Shown here one piece after another: positions 58,528 to 64,000 of a stretch of DNA of 64,000 nt. The notes below the pieces were generated by a model. That model saw only the letters and a program-made list of their open reading frames with translations. It ran no database searches and was not told where the DNA came from. Within the stretch, counting starts at the first letter, position 1, and each line of letters opens with the position of its first letter. Source of the stretch: Snodgrassella alvi (GTDB lineage: Bacteria > Pseudomonadota > Gammaproteobacteria > Burkholderiales > Neisseriaceae); assembly GCF_002777425.1 (NCBI RefSeq), contig NZ_MDVC01000113.1, positions 42,005-106,004 of the forward strand. Reading direction: 5' to 3'. The translations under genes and the position numbers were made by a program.

Positions 58528-59263
58528 TCATTATTTTCTTCTGTGGTACATCCAGTACCACAAACCGAAACGGCACCACTATGGTGTAATTCTCTACTTT
58601 TCCGGTATCTTTGTTTAAGTAGCCTGCTGCTATACCGCTACTTACCTCCGTGATGATGGGGCAAAATCAACATCCTGAAAACAAACTGACATCGTTATGT
58701 CGAAGCATAATTATGATGCTACTTAAAGATATTCAGACATTCTGTATATTAGCAGTGCAAAGTAACTAAGCAAAAATTGGCGCATATTATAATATTATTA
58801 AGATATTGACTATTTTAACGGCAGCTATTAATCAAATAAAATAAGATGAATCCGCTTTGCCTTACACTAAGCTGGCATCGGAGTTTCTTCTTATTATATT
58901 GCCTGGGTAATGAAGACGCTATCACTGACTTCAAAGTATACGGTTAAATGTTATCGGGTACATCAGATGGCAAGCAATAGTGCTGCAATGGCTAATCAAT
59001 TGTAGCGTCAATTAATATGGATACCATAAGGTAGATTATAGTGGCAGATATAGCTTATATCCGTATTAACTACGGCTGAAATTATTTATGTGAATTACTG
59101 AATTTATCTAATTCAGAGACAGCCAGCTATAGTGTCGGACAATATAAAGCAGCAGTTTTGGTGATGTCGGCATCAAGCCAAATTAAGCAGCCGCTATTCT
59201 GATTAAATTTATTTTATTCAGAAGAAGAAAGGAGTTTGATAATTAGTCGTTAGAAACGTGTTT
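58528..59263. other. Decayed stretch between the Tai4-like gene and IS debris
   Basis: About 735 bp without a supported gene. Codon-like texture persists in short pieces in several frames, suggesting old relics, but I could not assign any of them. Confidence 0.5.
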
Positions 59264-59380
59264 CAGCATAACCAACATTCAAAGCCCCCGTATGATAATG
59301 CAGTGTCAGAAGCGGCATTTAAAATCATTAAAGCCGAGTTTGTTAAAAGGGAAAGTTTTGTATCAACCCGAGAATATTAA
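59264..59380 (+). mobile_element. Transposase fragment, IS3-type catalytic C-terminus
   Basis: 39 codons reading SKPPYDNAVSEAAFKIIKAE, FVKRESFVSTREY before a stop. PYDNAVSEA-F is the segment around the catalytic Glu of IS3-family DDE transposases. It differs from the SPYQNDYIEQFNR version of the other two remnants, so it is a different element. Confidence 0.7.
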
Positions 59381-59466
59381 CAAGCCCATACAGCCTATGC
59401 TTTTAGTTTAATTCAAAATAATAATGATATTTAGAGCTTATCAGATTTTGAATATTTGAATTTATT

Positions 59467-59808
59467 TCAGTAATTAATATCTTTTTTAGTGATTAAATAA
59501 CTATTTACCTGACTCATAGAGCATTCATCATGTGAAGCTTCATTTGTTGTAATTATTTCGTAAGTATTCCCTTTTTTGTCATAAAAAACAAAGTGATAAA
59601 TTTGTGTATATAATCCTTTCTTTTTTTTCTCAGAAGCTAATAAAGTTATTTTTGTTTTTGGTATATCTAAACTTTTGAAATCAACTATTCCTGCATTTCT
59701 CATCCACATTTCAGTCATATTCATGGGCCAAGAGTGGCAATTTGGCGCTTTGGCAAAAGATAGGGTAGGGAATATACCTAATAATATTAATAAGAAAAGA
59801 TTTTTCAT
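59467..59808 (-). CDS. Array copy A of a small secreted two-cysteine protein, putative immunity protein
   Basis: 113 residues from the ATG at 59808; a longer frame to 59883 adds residues absent from the other copies. Signal peptide ending LSFAKA, then PNCHSWPMNMTEMWMRNAGI, KTKITLLASEKKKKGLYTQI, YHFVFYDKKGNTYEIIT and DECSMSQVNSYLI. All nine copies share the two cysteines (C-S/N-W-P and ECS), a central SK-TK-ITLLASEKK strand pair and a YTQIYHF-FYD strand pair, so a disulfide-bonded periplasmic fold is likely. Tandem small secreted paralogues next to a Tae4 stump and a Tai4-like gene suggest immunity proteins; no cognate toxin is seen. Transcriptionally the most downstream copy. Confidence 0.7.
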   Translation of the reverse strand: MKNLFLLILLGIFPTLSFAKAPNCHSWPMNMTEMWMRNAGIVDFKSLDIPKTKITLLASEKKKKGLYTQIYHFVFYDKKGNTYEIITTNEASHDECSMSQVNSYLITKKDINY

Positions 59809-60115
59809 TTTATAATCTCTACTTGCGTATCGATGATTTCTAAAGTTGTTCTCTATAACTATTATTCTAAAATATATAGCCATTAGAAGCTATACAAATC
59901 TGTAAATTTTATTGGCACACATTAAAAACCAAATTATCGAATATATAGTTATTTGATATAGGGATTAATTTATTTGCAGTGTGTTTGTATAGTTAAATAC
60001 TGCCTTAGATAATCCTATTAGTGGAAGCTTCCTATGTTTAGAAATCAGATACAATCAACTTGTTTTCTAAAAAGGCGATTAAAGCTCAGCAATTACAAGA
60101 AGACGAATTTTTCTT

Positions 60116-60457
60116 TTAATTGCTGATATCAGTTTTTGAGATTAAATAGCTACTTACGCTACTCATTGAGCATTCCTCATATGATGAGTCATTTTTTGTA
60201 ATTACTTCGTAAGTATTTCCTTTTTTGTCATAAAAGACAAAATGATAAATTTGTGTATATAAGCCTTTTTTCTTTTTCTCTGAGGCTAATAATGTTATTT
60301 TACTTTTGGGTTCATCTATATCTGCTATGTCAACTATATTGGCATTTTTCATCCACATCGCGGCCATAGTCATCGGCCAAGAGTGGCAATCTGGTGCCTT
60401 TGCATATGATAGAATAGGAGAGAATCCTAGTAATATTGTTAAGAGAAGTTTTTTCAT
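60116..60457 (-). CDS. Array copy B of the small secreted protein family
   Basis: 113 residues, signal peptide ending LSYAKA. It differs from the others mainly at residues 28-52 (MTMAAMWMKNANIVDIADID, EPKSK in place of ESKTK) and ends SSYLISKTDISN. Both cysteines are kept. The ribosome-binding site is weak. Confidence 0.7.
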   Translation of the reverse strand: MKKLLLTILLGFSPILSYAKAPDCHSWPMTMAAMWMKNANIVDIADIDEPKSKITLLASEKKKKGLYTQIYHFVFYDKKGNTYEVITKNDSSYEECSMSSVSSYLISKTDISN

Positions 60458-60554
60458 TTTATACCGTAATTCTTTAATAAAGAAATCGAAAAAATTTATT
60501 TTTGTCTAGCTACTCATCTTATCTGAAGAATCAATATCGAATTTATTTATGAAT

Positions 60555-60677
60555 ATAGCTTTTAGATATTAAATAGTTATCAATACTACTTATTGGAACA
60601 TTCTTGCTATGAAACTTCCTATGCTCAGGAACGTCCACAGCTGAAAAATGATCTGGAAAATTTCACTCTTAGCTATA
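60555..60677. pseudogene. Chimeric scrap: array-family C-terminus fused to a piece of the Tai4-like gene
   Basis: 60555-60622, read on the minus strand, encodes the family C-terminus (QECSISSIDNYLISKSYI). Directly joined, 60627-60677 on the plus strand repeats about 50 bp of the Tai4-like gene (58228-58278; CTCAGGAACGTCCACAGCTG onward). An illegitimate join between the two immunity-type genes is the simplest explanation. Confidence 0.75.
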
Positions 60678-60727
60678 AATAATTTTTAAAAACTTATTCA
60701 ACTCTATTAATATCGGTATTTATATTT

Positions 60728-61066
60728 TTAGTACAGAATACGTCTATTGGATATTAAATAGCTATTGACACTGCTCATTGAACATTCTTCGTGTGAAGCT
60801 TCATTTTGAGTAATTACCTCGTAAGTGTTTCCTTGTTTATCAAAAAAGACAAAATGGTAAATTTGAGTATATAAATCCTTTTCTTTTTTCTCTGAAGCTA
60901 ATAAAGTTATTTTTGTTTTAGATTCATCTAAATTATAGATATCAGTGATATTTGCATTTTTTAACCAACCTTTAGTCATATTCATAGGCCAATTGTGGCA
61001 ATCAGGTGCTTTTGCAAAGGATAGGATAGGAAAAAATCCTAATGATATTATTAAAAAATTTTTCAT
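60728..61066 (-). CDS. Array copy C of the small secreted protein family
   Basis: 112 residues. Carries the CHNWPMNMTKGWLKNANI, TDIYNLDESKTK version of the variable block that recurs in copies H and I, and FFDKQGNTYEVITQNEAS shared with H. The C-terminus ISNRRILY is its own. Confidence 0.7.
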   Translation of the reverse strand: MKNFLIISLGFFPILSFAKAPDCHNWPMNMTKGWLKNANITDIYNLDESKTKITLLASEKKEKDLYTQIYHFVFFDKQGNTYEVITQNEASHEECSMSSVNSYLISNRRILY

Positions 61067-61139
61067 TATATAATCTCGCTTCTTTTATAGAAAGAGTTGT
61101 AAACAATTAATTCATATTCGTTTTATTTAAAAATAATCG

Positions 61140-61481
61140 TCATGAGATGATAAAGTTTTTGGATATTAAGTATCCATTAACACTACTTATCGAGCACTCT
61201 TCATGTGAAGAATCCATCTTTGTAATTATCTCATAAGAATTATTATATTTATCATAAAAAATAAAATGATAAATTTGAGTATATAAATCCTTCCCCTTTT
61301 TTTCTGTTGCCATTAATGTTATTTTAGTTTTAGATTCGTCTAAATCTTTGATATCAACTATTTCAGTGTTTTTCATCCAGACTTCAGTCATGGACATGGG
61401 CCATGAAAAACAATTAGGTGCTTTTGCCAAACACACTATAGGAAAAACTCCTAATAATATTGCTAATAAGTTTTTTTTCAT
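61140..61481 (-). CDS. Array copy D of the small secreted protein family
   Basis: 113 residues, ribosome-binding GAGGTGAT before the ATG. The most divergent member: NCFSWPMSMTEVWMKNTEI, ITLMATEKKGKD, YDKYNNSYEIITKMDSSHEE, ending NGYLISKNFIIS. Both cysteines are kept. Confidence 0.7.
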   Translation of the reverse strand: MKKNLLAILLGVFPIVCLAKAPNCFSWPMSMTEVWMKNTEIVDIKDLDESKTKITLMATEKKGKDLYTQIYHFIFYDKYNNSYEIITKMDSSHEECSISSVNGYLISKNFIIS

Positions 61482-61593
61482 TCTATCACCTCAAGCAGTC
61501 TATCATTATTTTTCCAGATTTTCTCCAATACATAGGTTTAAGGCAACGCTGGTTTAATGATATTTATTTATACAGTTTATTGGAAAGGCTTTT

Positions 61594-61935
61594 TTAGTAA
61601 TTAATATCACTTTTTGATATTAAATAACTATTTACACTACTCATCGAACATTCGTCATCAGAAGCTTCATTTTTCGTGATTACTTCGTATGATCTCCCTT
61701 TTTTGTCATAAAAAATAAAATGAAAAATTTGTGTATATAGTCCGTTTTTCTTTTTCTCTGAGGCCAATAATGTTATTTTAGTTTTTGATTCATCTAAACT
61801 TTGGATATTAACAATCTCAGCATTTTTCATCCAAACTTCAGCCATATTCATAGGCCAAGAGTGACAATCAAATGCTTTTGCAAGAGAAAAGATAGGAAAC
61901 ACTCCCAATAATATCATAGTTGTGATTTTTTTCAT
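61594..61935 (-). CDS. Array copy E of the small secreted protein family
   Basis: 113 residues, GAGGTAAT before the ATG. Variable block NMAEVWMKNAEIVNIQSLD; KAFDC replaces the usual KAPDC after the signal peptide; C-terminal block NEASDDECSMSSVNSYLI is shared in part with F. Confidence 0.7.
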   Translation of the reverse strand: MKKITTMILLGVFPIFSLAKAFDCHSWPMNMAEVWMKNAEIVNIQSLDESKTKITLLASEKKKNGLYTQIFHFIFYDKKGRSYEVITKNEASDDECSMSSVNSYLISKSDINY

Positions 61936-62073
61936 TCTATTACCTCAATTTTCTATCATTATTGTCCCATATTTTTAGACGATACTCCAAGTCTAAAATA
62001 AATAATACATCCATGTGAGGCTGTTCTATTCCTTCTAATGTACATCTTTCCTGAAAGATTTATGTATAATCTA

Positions 62074-62412
62074 CTAATGGATATGGCTTTTAGATATTAA
62101 ATAGCTATCTACATCACTCATTGAGCATTCGTCATCTGAAGCTTCATTCTTTGTAATTACTTCGTATGAGTTTCCTTTTCTATCATAAAAAACAAAATGA
62201 TAAATTTGTGTATATAATCCCTTTTTCTTTTTTCCTAAGGCTAATAATTTTATTTTAGTTTTTGATTCATCTAAACTCGGGATATCAACAATTTCAGCAT
62301 TTTGCATCCAAGCTTCGGCCATATTCATAGGCCAAGAATGACAACCAGTTGCTTTTGAAAAAGATAAGATAGGAGATAACACTAATAATATTAGTAAAGA
62401 TAATTTCTTCAA
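62074..62412 (-). CDS. Array copy F of the small secreted protein family (TTG start)
   Basis: 112 residues. The frame opens with TTG at 62412, with GAGG 7 nt upstream and no usable ATG. KATGCHSWPMNMAEAWMQNA, LLALGKKKKGL in place of LLASEKKKKGL, and ending DVDSYLISKSHIH. The 5' flank and signal region are almost identical to copy I. Confidence 0.68.
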   Translation of the reverse strand: MKKLSLLILLVLSPILSFSKATGCHSWPMNMAEAWMQNAEIVDIPSLDESKTKIKLLALGKKKKGLYTQIYHFVFYDRKGNSYEVITKNEASDDECSMSDVDSYLISKSHIH

Positions 62413-62508
62413 TGTCTAGCCTCAACTTGTTTGTTTTTACTTTTGAGTATTTTTCCTGATATTTATTAGGAATTTGCACCAAAAGATTGAAAGTAACACA
62501 TTTAGTTT
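62342..62508. repeat. Duplicated 5' flank and signal region, first copy
   Basis: This stretch recurs at 63834-64000. From 62412 to 62508 it matches 63904-64000 exactly (97 bp); the adjoining signal-peptide part differs at a few bases. Recent duplication or gene conversion. Confidence 0.85.
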
Positions 62509-62607
62509 TTACCAAAAATAAATCCTAAACTTGCAGTAAATAACCATGATCAGGAACTGTACAAATATCTGCCCCTTGGAAAGTTTTTTAAAATATTTAT
62601 TTTTATT

Positions 62608-62949
62608 TTAGAAGCTTGTATAATTTTTTGATATTAAATAAATATTTACATCACTTATTGAACATTCCTCATATGAAGAATCACTTTTGGTAACTACCTC
62701 GTAAGTATTTCCTTTTTTATCGTAAAAAATAAAGTGGTAAATTTGAGTATATAAATCCTTTCCTTTTTTCTCTGAGGCCAATAAAGTTATTTTGGTTTTT
62801 GATTCTTCTAAATTTTTGAAGTCAACTATTCTCGCATTTCTCATCCACATTTTGGTCATATTCATAGGCCAAGAGTAACAATTAGGTGCTTTTGCAAAAG
62901 ATAGGGTAGGGAGTATGGCTAATAACATTATTAAAGGGAAATTTTTCAT
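62608..62949 (-). CDS. Array copy G of the small secreted protein family
   Basis: 113 residues, GAGGTGA before the ATG. Variable block NCYSWPMNMTKMWMRNARIV, DFKNLEESKTK, close to copy A in MWMRNA-IVDFK-L; ends DVNIYLISKNYTSF. Confidence 0.7.
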   Translation of the reverse strand: MKNFPLIMLLAILPTLSFAKAPNCYSWPMNMTKMWMRNARIVDFKNLEESKTKITLLASEKKGKDLYTQIYHFIFYDKKGNTYEVVTKSDSSYEECSISDVNIYLISKNYTSF

Positions 62950-63044
62950 TTCACTATCTCACCTCTTTAATCAAAGAAATCGAAAGTAACAAGTTTATGT
63001 TACCGTCTAATGGACATCTTGCCTGAAAAATCATATCAAATTTA

Positions 63045-63383
63045 CTAATGGGTATGGCTTTTAGATATTAAATAACTATTTACATCACTTATGGAACATT
63101 CTTCCTGTGAAGCTTCATTTTGAGTAATTACCTCGTAAGTATTTCCTTGTTTATCAAAAAAAACAAAATGGTAAATTTCTATATATAAATCTTTTTTCTT
63201 TTTTTCAGAGGCCAATAAAGTTATTTTTGTTTTAGATTCATCTAAATTATAGATATCGGTAATGTTAGCATTTTTTAACCAAGCTTTGGTCATATTCATA
63301 GGCCAATTGTAGCAATCAGGTGTTTTTGCAAAGGATAAGGTAGGAAGTATACTCAACAATATTATTGTAAATAGTTTTTCCAT
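63045..63383 (-). CDS. Array copy H of the small secreted protein family
   Basis: 112 residues from the ATG at 63383; the frame reaches 63410 but the extra residues are not part of the family. Variable block WLKNANITDIYNLDESKTK as in copy C; LYIEIYHF in place of LYTQIYHF; C-terminus DVNSYLISKSHTH as in copy F. Confidence 0.7.
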   Translation of the reverse strand: MEKLFTIILLSILPTLSFAKTPDCYNWPMNMTKAWLKNANITDIYNLDESKTKITLLASEKKKKDLYIEIYHFVFFDKQGNTYEVITQNEASQEECSISDVNSYLISKSHTH

Positions 63384-63562
63384 TATGTACCTTAATTTGT
63401 TTATGTTCATCTTTGTGCAGTCCTCTTAAAATATTGCTAGCAATATTTTTATAAAGAGTTTTGTAATTTCTATAATCCCAATTGATTTGTTAGTAAGCTA
63501 ACACCTTAACTTAATTCAAAATGATAATACTTAGAGCCTAAGTAGATTTTGAATATTTGAAT

Positions 63563-63904
63563 TCAGTAATTAATGTCTCTTTTGGAAATTAGATAGCTAT
63601 TTACTTGACTCATAGAACATTCTTCATCTGAAGCTTCATTCTTGGTGATTACTTCATATGATTTTCCTTTTTTATCATAAAAAACAAAATGGTAAATTTG
63701 AGTATATAAATCCTTTTCTTTTTTCTCTGAAGCTAATAAAGTTATTTTTGTTTTAGATACATCTAAATTATAGATATTGGTAATGTTAGCATTTTTTAAC
63801 CAACCTTTAGTCATATTCATAGGCCAATTGTGGCAATCTGGTGCTTTTGAAAAAGATAAGATAGGAGATAACATTAATAATATTAGTAAAGATAATTTCT
63901 TCAA
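63563..63904 (-). CDS. Array copy I of the small secreted protein family (TTG start)
   Basis: 113 residues with the same TTG start and signal sequence as copy F. Variable block CHNWPMNMTKGWLKNANIT, NIYNLDVSKTK as in copy C, and C-terminus CSMSQVNSYLISKRDINY as in copy A. Thus a three-part mosaic. The array may continue past the window edge, because the flank that follows copy F also follows this copy. Confidence 0.7.
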   Translation of the reverse strand: MKKLSLLILLMLSPILSFSKAPDCHNWPMNMTKGWLKNANITNIYNLDVSKTKITLLASEKKEKDLYTQIYHFVFYDKKGKSYEVITKNEASDEECSMSQVNSYLISKRDINY

Positions 63905-64000
63905 TGTCTAGCCTCAACTTGTTTGTTTTTACTTTTGAGTATTTTTCCTGATATTTATTAGGAATTTGCACCAAAAGATTGAAAGTAACACATTTAGTTT
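63834..64000. repeat. Duplicated 5' flank and signal region, second copy
   Basis: Second copy of the repeat at 62342-62508. The identity reaches the window edge, so its full length is unknown. Confidence 0.85.

Noticed and set aside
59467..63904. CRISPR array suggested by regular repeats
   Set aside because: The repeat units are whole protein genes of about 340 bp with coding constraint; there are no short repeats with unique spacers.
55800..64000. Prophage or integrative element
   Set aside because: No integrase, attachment-site pair, structural or replication genes; only IS3-type debris and small immunity-like genes.

Overview
The window looks like a chromosomal segment of a betaproteobacterium of the family Neisseriaceae. 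The evidence is PilC/PilY1-type pilus adhesin genes, the gene order sdhCDAB-sdhE-gltA-sucA-sucB-lpd, the ComL-type bamD divergent from rluD, and a metX-metW pair. The moderate-to-low GC, the presence of mdh, the lack of sucCD after lpd, and a type VI immunity island would fit a gut symbiont such as Snodgrassella. That genus assignment is inference; nothing in the window proves it.

Layout. Positions 1-7515 hold three minus-strand copies of a PilC/PilY1-like adhesin: one running off the left edge, one intact (1123 aa), and one decayed and 5'-truncated. Positions 7783-8655 hold a tRNA cluster (Val-Asp-Val-Asp-Val in a tandem repeat of about 214 bp, then Leu). Positions 9229-14277 carry argS, metX-metW, a small membrane protein and mdh. 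Positions 14497-26087 are a central-metabolism block: a GntR/HutC regulator, succinate dehydrogenase, citrate synthase and the 2-oxoglutarate dehydrogenase complex. A frameshifted orphan TIR-like (ThsB-type) gene follows. Positions 26966-48342 are housekeeping: hslR, pncB, two thioesterases, scpA, tcdA, uspA, slt-trkH-trkA, an M48 protease, acnB, cysK, a lipoprotein, ppiB, fbp, rlmJ, a glutathione transferase and a dihydroorotate dehydrogenase-like gene. Positions 48434-55618 hold an IS3 remnant, a 59-codon orphan ORF, a nicotinamidase, bamD/rluD, pgeF, a gene fragment, and a leuA whose product starts with a helix-turn-helix-like domain.

Positions 55800-64000 are accessory and decayed: a frameshifted unknown gene, IS3-family remnants, a 42-residue membrane protein, a DUF4177 gene, the C-terminal stump of a Tae4-like amidase toxin joined to an intact Tai4-like immunity gene, and then nine tandem minus-strand paralogues of a small secreted two-cysteine protein. 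The paralogues are mosaics of one another. A chimeric scrap containing a piece of the Tai4-like gene lies among them. The best reading is an orphan-immunity island shaped by interbacterial toxin exposure; the function of the nine-copy family is inferred, not shown.

Functionally, the core encodes most of an oxidative TCA cycle (acnB, mdh, sdh, gltA, sucAB-lpd) plus gluconeogenic fbp, NAD salvage (a PncA-type nicotinamidase and pncB), potassium uptake, and methionine, cysteine and leucine synthesis. The edges hold the variable surface and antagonism functions.
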